A stretch of 64,000 bases of DNA from Desulfobulbaceae bacterium (GTDB taxonomy: Bacteria > Desulfobacterota > Desulfobulbia > Desulfobulbales > Desulfocapsaceae). The position numbers and the translations under genes are program-made. A model generated the notes under the pieces. The model did not search any database, was not told the origin of the DNA, and was given only the letters and a program-made list of their open reading frames with translations. The stretch lies in the NCBI GenBank assembly GCA_003249645.1, contig QKIH01000044.1, positions 1-64,000 of the forward strand, given 5' to 3'. Below, piece by piece: positions 48,382-57,205 of this stretch (position 1 is the first letter of the stretch; each line of letters opens with the position of its first letter).

Positions 48382-49122
48382 ATGACGTTTTTTCAGAATA
48401 AGAAGGTCATAGTCACCGGAGCAACACGTGGAATAGGTAAAACTGTTGCACAATCTTTTCTTGACTCCGGCGCAACCGTAATCGGAATTTATGCAGGCAA
48501 CAGAAAAGCCGCCGAATCGTTTCTTTCAGAAGCATCGGCAAAAGACCAGAATCTCTCTCTATACCAGTGCGATATAAGCAATAAAGATCAGGTTAGATCG
48601 TTTTATGATGCCATAGAACAACGTTTTCAAAGCATTGACATCCTTGTAAATAATGCTGGGATAAGAAAAGATGCGATAGTTGCGTTGATGAAAGAGGAAG
48701 AATGGCAGCAGGTCATAGATATCAACCTGACAGGAACTTTTCTGATGTCCAAATATGCCGTTCCCTTGATGATGCAGCAGAAATTCGGAAGAATTATCAA
48801 TGTAACATCGCCGATGGCGTACCTCGGTTTCGCCGGACAGGCCAATTATTCAGCTTCAAAAGCCGGTCAGATAGGTCTGACAAAATCCCTGTCCAAAGAA
48901 ACAGCAAAGAAGAAGATCACTGTCAATTGCGTGTCTCCTGGATTCATAGAGACAGATCTCATCAATGATCTTTCAGACGAACAGCTTACCGCCTATAAAA
49001 AGCTCATTCCCATGAAGCGGTTCGGTACCCCGAAGGATGTTGCAGAAGCCATCATGTTTCTGGCAAGTGACAGAGCCTCTTACATTACAGGAGCGGTTCT
49101 TGAGATAACCGGAGGGTTATAA
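48382..49122 (+). CDS. 3-oxoacyl-ACP reductase (FabG-like SDR)
   Basis: VTGATRGIGKTVA, VNNAGI, YSASKAGQIGLTKSL, SPGFIETD. Confidence 0.92.
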   Translation: MTFFQNKKVIVTGATRGIGKTVAQSFLDSGATVIGIYAGNRKAAESFLSEASAKDQNLSLYQCDISNKDQVRSFYDAIEQRFQSIDILVNNAGIRKDAIVALMKEEEWQQVIDINLTGTFLMSKYAVPLMMQQKFGRIINVTSPMAYLGFAGQANYSASKAGQIGLTKSLSKETAKKKITVNCVSPGFIETDLINDLSDEQLTAYKKLIPMKRFGTPKDVAEAIMFLASDRASYITGAVLEITGGL

Positions 49123-49124
49123 AA

Positions 49125-49553
49125 ATGAGCAAGGTTCCGGTTACGTCCTATATTCCTCATCGCCCTCCATTTTTATGGGTTGATAAAATTGTTGAACTCA
49201 CTGACAATCGAGCTGTGACAACCAAATACGTAGCTGAGGATCTACCTTTCTTCGAAGGGCATTATCCAGGTAACCCTATTGTACCCGGCGTTATTCTCTG
49301 TGAAGCCATATTCCAGACGGGTGCAGTTCTTATGGGGCATATCATCGGCAATGCTGAGCTGTCTGAAGAAAAAAAACCTGTTCTCACCCGGATAGAAAAT
49401 GCAAAATTCAAACAGATTGTGAAACCGGGCGATACATTGACTATTACTGTTGAACTGAAGGAGACGCTGTCATCCGTCAGTTATTTCAAAGGCAAGCTTT
49501 CCGTTGACGGCAAACTTGCAGTAGCAGTTTCTTTTGCCTGTGCTCTTGTCTAA
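49125..49553 (+). CDS. 3-hydroxyacyl-ACP dehydratase (FabZ-like)
   Basis: IPHRPPFLWVDKIVE, FFEGHYPGNPIVPGVILCEAIFQTGA hot-dog motif. Confidence 0.92.
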   Translation: MSKVPVTSYIPHRPPFLWVDKIVELTDNRAVTTKYVAEDLPFFEGHYPGNPIVPGVILCEAIFQTGAVLMGHIIGNAELSEEKKPVLTRIENAKFKQIVKPGDTLTITVELKETLSSVSYFKGKLSVDGKLAVAVSFACALV

Positions 49554-49725
49554 ATGATCAATCCTGATTGAATTCTGATCTATTCTGATATTTTCTTAGT
49601 TGCCCTTACTTTTGTTGAATTTTTTACTATTCAGGGTATTATAATTCCTCAACATGCCTGTCTATTACAGATGGGCAAAACAAGTCTGAATTAACCATCC
49701 ACAATCTTTAAAGGACCGTTCTCAC

Positions 49726-50418
49726 GTGCAGTCATCATTCAGCTCTATGATTCTCCATGCTGGCCCTGTTGGTCAGTTTGTCATGCTTACATTGCTCGTA
49801 TTTTCACTTGTCTCATGGGCAATAGTCTTATCCAAACTAAAACTTTTCCGTAATGTCAGAATTGACTCAGAAGATTTTCTCGATACTTTCTGGTCGTCAA
49901 ATAATCTTTCTGAAGCATACGATGCAGCCGAGGAGTTTGAATACAGCCCTGAGGCTGTCGTTTTTATTGCTGGTTATAACGAGCTTCAGAAAATAAATAA
50001 AGTTCGCGCCGAAGACAAAGGCTCTGAAACCCTTGAAATGCAGATGGCCACACTTGATAACCTCAAACGGGCAATCCGCAAAGCAGAAAGCCAGGAGATC
50101 AGTGAACTCGGTCGAGCCCTTCCTTTTCTTGCTACAACCGGCAGTGCTACACCGTTTATCGGACTCTTCGGAACGGTCATGGGTATCATGTCCAGTTTTC
50201 ATGATATTGGCTTACGAGGGTCAGCCTCTCTTGCTGTTGTAGCACCAGGTATCTCTGAAGCACTCATCGTTACAGCTGCAGGTCTTGCTGTTGCTATCCC
50301 TGCTGTTATCGCCTTTAACTTCTTTTCAGCCAAGCTGGATAGAATTGACGGGGATATGCAGAACTTTTCAACCGATTTTCTTAACCTTGTTGAGCGTGAT
50401 TTGCTCAGTCGGGTTTAA
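49726..50418 (+). CDS. tolQ: MotA/TolQ/ExbB proton channel family (TolQ)
   Basis: Three TM; LPFLATTGSATPFIGLFGTVMGIMSSF, AVVAPGISEALIVTAAGLAVAIPAVIAFN. Confidence 0.92.
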   Translation: MQSSFSSMILHAGPVGQFVMLTLLVFSLVSWAIVLSKLKLFRNVRIDSEDFLDTFWSSNNLSEAYDAAEEFEYSPEAVVFIAGYNELQKINKVRAEDKGSETLEMQMATLDNLKRAIRKAESQEISELGRALPFLATTGSATPFIGLFGTVMGIMSSFHDIGLRGSASLAVVAPGISEALIVTAAGLAVAIPAVIAFNFFSAKLDRIDGDMQNFSTDFLNLVERDLLSRV

Positions 50419-50432
50419 GGTGGAGAGAACAT

Positions 50433-50858
50433 ATGGCTATGTCTTCGCCAAGAAACGGTAACCGCAGAGGGCTGGTAGCTGAAATCAACGTCACTCCTCT
50501 AGTCGATGTCATGCTCGTTCTGCTGATCATTTTTATGATTACCGCACCGATGATGACACAGGGGCTCGATGTTGATCTGCCTGAGACCACAGCGAAATCG
50601 CTTCGCCAATCGGACGATATCAAGATAGTTACCGTCGATAAGACAGGTAAAATCAGTATAGGCGAGCTCGAAACGCCGATTTCAATGCTGTTTGAACGTC
50701 TCGATGGGAAAAATGCTGATCAGAATCACGAAAAACCAATTTTTTTGAAAGCGGACAAAGGCGTTCCTTACGGAACAGTTATAGAAGTCATGGCTGAAAT
50801 TAAAGCAGCCGGTTATGACAAGCTCGGCATGATTACACAACCGAAGGATCAAAAATAG
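50433..50858 (+). CDS. tolR: ExbD/TolR family protein
   Basis: AEINVTPLVDVMLVLLIIFMITAPMMTQGLDVDLPET. Confidence 0.93.
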   Translation: MAMSSPRNGNRRGLVAEINVTPLVDVMLVLLIIFMITAPMMTQGLDVDLPETTAKSLRQSDDIKIVTVDKTGKISIGELETPISMLFERLDGKNADQNHEKPIFLKADKGVPYGTVIEVMAEIKAAGYDKLGMITQPKDQK

Positions 50859-51724
50859 TGGATCGTGTACAGCGGATAGCCCCGATTGGCAAAATAGATT
50901 GGAAAATAGCTTTCAACCTTGCCGTAGGAATACATCTTCTTTTTGTTGCGTGCGTCATCTATCTGCCGCAGATTTTCAAAAGTAAACCAAAGCACGTTGA
51001 GATTTATTCTGTTGATCTGGTTAACTATGTAGAGCCTGCACCTGCGGCGCCCGCTCAGGCAGCACCGGCCAAGCCGAAAGAAGTAGTTAAGCCAAAACCT
51101 GAAGCGAGAAAAACTGCGCCAATAGCAGAAACCCCTGCGCCAGTTAAACCGGCACCTGAAAAAGTGGTCTCGCTCAAACCGATCAAGAAAAAAGTAGTCA
51201 GTGAGACGCCCCCTAAACCCGATTTAGATCGGCAACGTCGGTTAGTTGAAGCAAAGGTGGCTCAACGTGCTGCCGCAGAAGCTGCACGTCAAGCTCAAGA
51301 GGAAGCTGATCTGCAACGAAGACTTCTTGAAGCGGATCTTGCTGAAGCAAGACAAATTGCTGCTCAGATTAATGCTAATAATACCCCATCTACAGGAACA
51401 TCTGAAAAACAGGGCGGTGGCTCGAATCTCACCGGAATTGAAGCTCAATTCATGAACGCCATCAAGATTCACATCCATCAATATTGGCAGTTGCCGGCAA
51501 TAAAAAGCTGGGATCCTAATCTGACAACAAGAGTTGCTATTACCTTTAACCGAAACGGCAATATCAGAAGTATCGATATTGAAGAAAGTTCCGGCGACAA
51601 GCTCTTTGACCAGTATGTTAGAAAAGCTCTGCAGGATGCAGACCCATTACCTGCAATTCCTCCTGCACTTAGAAAATCAGTATATGATATCGGTTTCTTT
51701 TTTAAACCCGGTGGAATTCAATAA
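50858..51724 (+). CDS. TolA/TonB C-terminal family energy transducer
   Basis: One N-terminal TM, Pro/Ala/Lys-rich linker, C-terminal VAITFNRNGNIRSIDIEESSGDKLFDQYVRKALQDADPLPAIP. Confidence 0.85.
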   Translation: MDRVQRIAPIGKIDWKIAFNLAVGIHLLFVACVIYLPQIFKSKPKHVEIYSVDLVNYVEPAPAAPAQAAPAKPKEVVKPKPEARKTAPIAETPAPVKPAPEKVVSLKPIKKKVVSETPPKPDLDRQRRLVEAKVAQRAAAEAARQAQEEADLQRRLLEADLAEARQIAAQINANNTPSTGTSEKQGGGSNLTGIEAQFMNAIKIHIHQYWQLPAIKSWDPNLTTRVAITFNRNGNIRSIDIEESSGDKLFDQYVRKALQDADPLPAIPPALRKSVYDIGFFFKPGGIQ

Positions 51725-51738
51725 CTTAGAAGGAAAGT

Positions 51739-53022
51739 ATGAAAAAAATATTCCCAGTTTTTTTGTTTGTTCTACTCTTTTGCTTCCCTTTTCAATCAAT
51801 TGCTGCTGAAAGGGTTTATCTTGATATTTCTTCTTCTAAAACCAGGAAGATCAATATTGCCGTTCCCTGGTTTACAAATCAGGATCTGCCCGGCACTCCC
51901 CAGAATTTCGGCAGCGAGCTTGCCGATACTCTGGCAAAAGCTTTACAATTTCACGGCATTATTTCTATCTATCCTACCAGTGAATACGGTGGAAAACAGA
52001 ATGTTGATTTGAAAAATCGTGGTGTGGATTACTCTGTAATCGGTACCTACAAAATTTCTGCGAATATCGTTCGGTTTGAAATCCGACTCCTTGACGTCGC
52101 AAGCGGCTCCATGATTACCGGGAAATCGTATCAGGGCGAGCGCTCTCTGGTTGATCAGATGATCTTTAAATTTTGTGATGATGTCATATATGAACTCACT
52201 GGGAAAAGAGGGATAGCATCAACTCAGATAGCCTTTGTTACCAACAGTCTCAAGGCTAAAGAATTATTTGTAACCGATATTCTCGGCAGAAAAATCCGTC
52301 AGGTTACACGCCACAAAAACCTTGTTGTGTCTCCTCGTTTTACCCCTGATCATACACATATTGCCTATACTTCATTCCATAAAGGAAATCAGAGTCTCTA
52401 TATCACCGATCTGCGTCAAAGCAAAACAACCCGGGCTCTTTCACGCCGAAAAGGGATGAACCTTGCTCCAGCCTGGAGTCCTGACGGGAAAAACTTTATC
52501 CTGACCCTTTCCAACGAGGGAAATCCCGATCTGTACATGCTCGATCGGACCGGCAACATTATTCAGCAGTTGACACGAAACACAGGAATCAGTGTTTCAG
52601 CAAGTTACGCACCTAACGGCAGACAGTTTGTCTTTGTCTCCGATAGAAGCGGCAAGCCGCAAATCTATCTATACGATCTGCCAACCGGAAGAACACAGCG
52701 TATAACATTCGATCAGTATGAGAATAGCGAACCGTCCTGGTCACCTGTTGAAAATCTTATTGTATATACCAGCCTCCGGGAAGGAGTTTACCAGTTATGC
52801 ACTATAAAACCGGAAGCAGATGCTGTGCCTACACAGGTCACACAGGACTTATCACATCATGAGTCACCTTCATGGTCTCCTGATGGAAACCAGATAATTT
52901 TTTCAAAAAAAGACGGGAAAGAAAACAAGATTTACGGCATTATGAAAAACGGATCGTATCAGCGACGTCTTTTCGATTTTCCTGGCAGCCAGACATATCC
53001 TCAATGGGCTTATAACTATTAA
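51739..53022 (+). CDS. tolB: Tol-Pal system beta-propeller protein TolB
   Basis: Signal peptide; repeated PAWSPDGK / PSWSPDGN propeller motifs. Confidence 0.93.
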   Translation: MKKIFPVFLFVLLFCFPFQSIAAERVYLDISSSKTRKINIAVPWFTNQDLPGTPQNFGSELADTLAKALQFHGIISIYPTSEYGGKQNVDLKNRGVDYSVIGTYKISANIVRFEIRLLDVASGSMITGKSYQGERSLVDQMIFKFCDDVIYELTGKRGIASTQIAFVTNSLKAKELFVTDILGRKIRQVTRHKNLVVSPRFTPDHTHIAYTSFHKGNQSLYITDLRQSKTTRALSRRKGMNLAPAWSPDGKNFILTLSNEGNPDLYMLDRTGNIIQQLTRNTGISVSASYAPNGRQFVFVSDRSGKPQIYLYDLPTGRTQRITFDQYENSEPSWSPVENLIVYTSLREGVYQLCTIKPEADAVPTQVTQDLSHHESPSWSPDGNQIIFSKKDGKENKIYGIMKNGSYQRRLFDFPGSQTYPQWAYNY

Positions 53023-53037
53023 TTACGAGACACGAAT

Positions 53038-54060
53038 ATGATAAGAAAACGAATTTCTTTGCTTGCAATCGCGCTCACGGCACCCTTTCTTGTACAATGC
53101 GCATCTCAGGATCAGGTCAACAGACTTGAATATCAGGTCCGGGTTATTAATCAGAAACTGCTGGACATGGAAAACACCACGGTAAACCAGCTGCAGCAGC
53201 GCCAAGCGGCTTCTTCAGGACAGATTGGTCAGCTTGAGAGTGAAATACTGAACTTGAAAGGCCAACTCGAAGAGACACATCATCTTAACCGAACCCTGAA
53301 AGAACAGAATAAAGAACTCGAAGATCAATTCCGCAGTTATACAGAAATTGAAGGCCAGAAGCGTGATGAAGAGCTCAAGCGGATTCAGCTTGAACAGCAG
53401 AAAAAAGAACAACAGCTTGCAGAGATGAATAAAAGGCTCCAAGTTCAGCAGGAAAACCTCAAAGCAATTCAGGCATCTCGCGTCCGTGATGCTGAGCGCC
53501 GTGCCAGAGAAGCTCAACAGGTTGCAGATAAAGCACAAAGCAATGCTTTATCCGGCTCTGCAACAATAAAAGCCGATAAATTCAAAGTGAAGCATGATGT
53601 CACAAATGAACCGGCTGTAGCCGCTGTCCCTGCAGTGGATGCTGCCCCGCCGGCTGAAGAAGTTAAGCAGGCTCCTGCAAAACCGGCAGCCACCGGCGGA
53701 CCGCTTGCAAAGGCTGATGATCTGTATAAGCAAGGAAATTATCAGGATGCGTATACCATCTACGAGCAATACGTAAAGAGCAACGGTAACAGCGACAGTG
53801 CCACTACTGCCAGATTCATGATGGGTGAATGTCTTTTCCAGCAGCAGCAGTATGATCAGGCGATTCTCAGCTTTCAAAAACTTATTTCAATCAATTCGAA
53901 TCACAGCAAGGCCCCTGCAGCCCTTTTGCGGCAGGCAGAAGCTTTTGAGATCCTAAAGGATAGCGGCACCGCAAAGCTTATTTACAAAAAACTGCTCACA
54001 TCCTACGCAAACAGCCCGGAAGCAGCTGAAGCAAACGCCAGACTCGCCAAACTTCAATAG
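53038..54060 (+). CDS. Tol-Pal system protein YbgF/CpoB-like with possible lipoprotein signal
   Basis: Signal ending FLVQCASQ; coiled coil; C-terminal TPR (LYKQGNYQDAYTIYEQYVK, AILSFQKLIS). Confidence 0.85.
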   Translation: MIRKRISLLAIALTAPFLVQCASQDQVNRLEYQVRVINQKLLDMENTTVNQLQQRQAASSGQIGQLESEILNLKGQLEETHHLNRTLKEQNKELEDQFRSYTEIEGQKRDEELKRIQLEQQKKEQQLAEMNKRLQVQQENLKAIQASRVRDAERRAREAQQVADKAQSNALSGSATIKADKFKVKHDVTNEPAVAAVPAVDAAPPAEEVKQAPAKPAATGGPLAKADDLYKQGNYQDAYTIYEQYVKSNGNSDSATTARFMMGECLFQQQQYDQAILSFQKLISINSNHSKAPAALLRQAEAFEILKDSGTAKLIYKKLLTSYANSPEAAEANARLAKLQ

Positions 54061-54067
54061 ACTCGTT

Positions 54068-54802
54068 TTGAAAATTCGTTTAGACGAACTTGTTGTTGAG
54101 AAAGGGCTTGCACCAGATCGGAAATCTGCGCAAGCCCTTATCATGAGCGGCAAAATAGTCGTCAATGACCAGAGAATAGACAAAGCCGGCACTTTGGTTG
54201 ACCGGCACAGCCTCCTCCGTCAGAAAGGTGTTTGCCCGTTTGTTTCACGAGGCGGTTTTAAACTCGAAAAAGGACTCTTTCACTTCAATATTGACCCGAC
54301 CGGTTACACTTGTATTGACGTAGGGGCAAGTTCCGGAGGCTTTACAGATTGTCTGCTGCAGCATGGAGCGGCCCATGTTTATGCGGTAGACGTTGCATAT
54401 GGTCAGCTTGACTGGAAAATTCGCCAGGATCCCCGGGTAACAGTCCTTGAAAGATTCAATGCAAGAAAAATCACCACCGGCGATCTGCCCACGCCAATTG
54501 ATCTTGCTGTAATGGATGTTTCCTTTATTTCTCTTACCACCCTGCTTCTGCCTCTTATCCCGCTCTTCACAAGCCGACTAGATGTTAGAATGTTGGTGCT
54601 TATCAAACCCCAGTTTGAACTGCCGAAAAATCTAGTCGGAAACAACGGTGTCGTTGAAAGCGAAGAACTTCGCCAAAAAGCCATTGACATGACATCTTCA
54701 TTTTGTGCCGAAAACAGTCTGAATATGGCAAGCCCAGTTGCAAGTCCGATTCTTGGACCTAAAGGGAACAAAGAATATCTTACCCTGATTACAGCCAGAT
54801 AA
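54068..54802 (+). CDS. TlyA family rRNA 2'-O-methyltransferase (S4 + FtsJ-like)
   Basis: RLDELVVEKGLAPDRKSAQALIMSGKIVVN (S4), VSRGGFKLEKGL, CIDVGASSGGFTDCLLQHGA. Confidence 0.92.
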   Translation: MKIRLDELVVEKGLAPDRKSAQALIMSGKIVVNDQRIDKAGTLVDRHSLLRQKGVCPFVSRGGFKLEKGLFHFNIDPTGYTCIDVGASSGGFTDCLLQHGAAHVYAVDVAYGQLDWKIRQDPRVTVLERFNARKITTGDLPTPIDLAVMDVSFISLTTLLLPLIPLFTSRLDVRMLVLIKPQFELPKNLVGNNGVVESEELRQKAIDMTSSFCAENSLNMASPVASPILGPKGNKEYLTLITAR

Positions 54803-54804
54803 GA

Positions 54805-56211
54805 TCACTTTTTCATTAATTTTTTAATCAGTTCCTGATATTGCCCTGCTTTCTTTTTCAGGTCCGGATTCAGATCACCTGCTTTTACAGCAGTATTGAA
54901 ATTAAATTCTGCAATCTTCAGCTTTCCAAGATAAAGATTATATTTTCCAAGATAAAACGACATCTTGCCATTTTCCTTTTCTCCACTTGCTATTTTTCCA
55001 AGCTCATAATAAACGTCAGCAAATTCTTCCATATTTAATGTGACCTGCTCAAACAGCTGTTTTGCTCTGCTGTTATTCCCTGCATTCAGATATGCCTTGC
55101 CGAGTGAATACGTGCAGTAATTATCGGTTCTGAGTCTATTGTATAATTTTTCAAGAAGACTTATAGCTCTCTCAGAATCACCTGCTTCAGAGAGTATAAC
55201 TCCCTTATCAACCTGCAGGATATCACGATCAGGAAATCTGCTGATAACTTTTTCAAGCAGTTCAAGACTACGCGGATAATTATTTTCCTGACGTTCCAGC
55301 TGGGAAAGGCCGTATTCTGCATAAACTTTATGTATTTCATCTGTATTGTCATTGGCTATCAGCGAAGCAAGATATGTTCTAAATTCCGCCTTGCTCTGTA
55401 ATAATGACAAGATACGGTACTTAAAACGGAAAAAATCAAAATCGTCTGCTGTCGATTGTGCGGGCTCGACGATTTGCGTCTCTGTTGCCATTAATCCCTG
55501 CACATAATCAAGTCTTGCTTCAGGATTCGGGTGTGTAAGAAGGTATTGCGGCACCTGACTCGATTTATATCTCACTATACGGCGCATGGTCTGCAACATT
55601 TCTTCCTGCCCAACCGGACTTCTACCGAGTTTTTTCATCCATCCGTAGGCTAGAAGATCTGCTTCTTCTTCATATTCTCTGCTGAAAGAAAGCTGAGCAG
55701 ACTGACCTGCAGCAAAAGAACCGGTGATAAGCGCAGCCGTTGCCTTTGCATTGCCCAGTGCTAAAGCAGCAAGAGCTACACCAAGACTGGCTATACTGAC
55801 AATATTGCCTTGTTCGATTCTGCTTGCCAGATGCCTTCGAACAACATGGCCAATCTCGTGAGCAAGGACAGAACAGAGCTGATCTTCACTGTTCATCTGT
55901 TTGATAAGGCCGGTATAGAAAAATATCAGGCCGGATGGCGCTGCAAAGGCATTGAATTCATCACTCTCGACAATGTAATAACGATAATCGAAATACTGCA
56001 GACCGGCCACAGCCAGAATCTCACTGCCCAGTCCGTTCAAATATGAAACAAGATCAGGTTCTTCAATGACCGGGAAGGCACTTCGAATACTGTAAAGAAG
56101 TTTTTCGCCTGCTTCCCTCTCTTCACCAATGGTGAAACAGTGCGCAGGAGTAACGAGAAAAAATATGAGCAAAAAGACTATACTTTTAGACAGCAGTTTT
56201 TTTATCTTCAT
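54805..56211 (-). CDS. M48 family metalloprotease with TPR repeats (BepA-like)
   Basis: HEIGHVVRRH zinc site, FSREYEEEADLLAYGWM, C-terminal TPR; signal peptide from the Met at 56211. Confidence 0.9.
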   Translation of the reverse strand: MKIKKLLSKSIVFLLIFFLVTPAHCFTIGEEREAGEKLLYSIRSAFPVIEEPDLVSYLNGLGSEILAVAGLQYFDYRYYIVESDEFNAFAAPSGLIFFYTGLIKQMNSEDQLCSVLAHEIGHVVRRHLASRIEQGNIVSIASLGVALAALALGNAKATAALITGSFAAGQSAQLSFSREYEEEADLLAYGWMKKLGRSPVGQEEMLQTMRRIVRYKSSQVPQYLLTHPNPEARLDYVQGLMATETQIVEPAQSTADDFDFFRFKYRILSLLQSKAEFRTYLASLIANDNTDEIHKVYAEYGLSQLERQENNYPRSLELLEKVISRFPDRDILQVDKGVILSEAGDSERAISLLEKLYNRLRTDNYCTYSLGKAYLNAGNNSRAKQLFEQVTLNMEEFADVYYELGKIASGEKENGKMSFYLGKYNLYLGKLKIAEFNFNTAVKAGDLNPDLKKKAGQYQELIKKLMKK

Positions 56212-57205
56212 CTTGCAGCCATCGAATAACATTTTCCATTGCCTGTTCGTCCGTTACAATCGGTTTATAACCGAGATCGTTTTTTGCCCTTTCATGAGAA
56301 AAATAATGCGATTTTGCGAGTTGTTCAGCAACAAAACGAGTCATGGGAGGTTCTTTTTTGCTTTTTGCAACCGTGTACAAGGTCTCCAGAAAGGATCCAA
56401 GCTTGTAGGCGGTCTTTTCAGACACCTTCTTCTCAATCTTCTGAATACCAAGCCGCTCAAAAAGCTCATTAATCCATTTCCATAGATTTACAGGTTTTTC
56501 ATCACCGATAAAATATACCTTACCATTAGATCGTCTCCTGCTGCAAAGATCTTCCGCCGCAAGAATATGCAGATGCGCCACATTGTCGACATAGCTGATA
56601 TCCACCCTGTTCATGCCGGATCCGACAATTTTCAGTTTGTTGGCTTTGCCACGACTTACAAGACGAGGAAGAAGATGGGGATCGTTGGGGCCGTAAATAA
56701 GATGGGGCCTGATGGCACAGCCCGACAGGTTCTTATCAAGTGCTTCCAGGACTGCCTTTTCGGCCATAACCTTGCTTTTAGCATAATTGCAGAGAAATTC
56801 CGTTGCATAGGGCAAGCTTTCATCTCCCCCTTGAATATCCTGCCGGTTAAAGACAACTGACGGCGTAGAGGTGTAAACCAGACGTTTTACAGATTGTGAT
56901 TTGCACCCTTTTATGACGTTTTCTGTCCCTGCTACATTGATTCTGTAATAATCACTCCACTTTCCCCAGACACCAGCCAGTGCAGCGGTGTGAAAAACAG
57001 TATCTACCCCGGCAAGGCCTGCTTTCACAAATGCCTCATCACAGATATCGCCTCGCAGACACTCAACCCCTTTGGCAGCAAGATCGGCATATTCATTTCT
57101 GCCAATGACCTTCACCTGGAGACCTTTTTCAAGCAGCATATCAACAATCTTTCTCCCGACAAAACCACCGCCACCCGTCACCAAAGCTGTTTTCATGTTA
57201 TCCAT
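56186..57205 (-). CDS. oleD: NAD-dependent epimerase/3beta-HSD family reductase, OleD-like
   Basis: ALVTGGGGFVGRKIVDMLL, VFHTAALAGVWGKWSDYYRINVAGTENVI, YAKSKVMAE; adjacent to OleC-like gene. Confidence 0.8.
   Translation of the reverse strand: MDNMKTALVTGGGGFVGRKIVDMLLEKGLQVKVIGRNEYADLAAKGVECLRGDICDEAFVKAGLAGVDTVFHTAALAGVWGKWSDYYRINVAGTENVIKGCKSQSVKRLVYTSTPSVVFNRQDIQGGDESLPYATEFLCNYAKSKVMAEKAVLEALDKNLSGCAIRPHLIYGPNDPHLLPRLVSRGKANKLKIVGSGMNRVDISYVDNVAHLHILAAEDLCSRRRSNGKVYFIGDEKPVNLWKWINELFERLGIQKIEKKVSEKTAYKLGSFLETLYTVAKSKKEPPMTRFVAEQLAKSHYFSHERAKNDLGYKPIVTDEQAMENVIRWLQDEDKKTAV

Noticed and set aside
43929-49553. Considered as an aryl polyene cluster
   Set aside because: No ammonia lyase, acyltransferase, glycosyltransferase, second KS or LolA-like genes; two CrtI-like enzymes are not typical of it.
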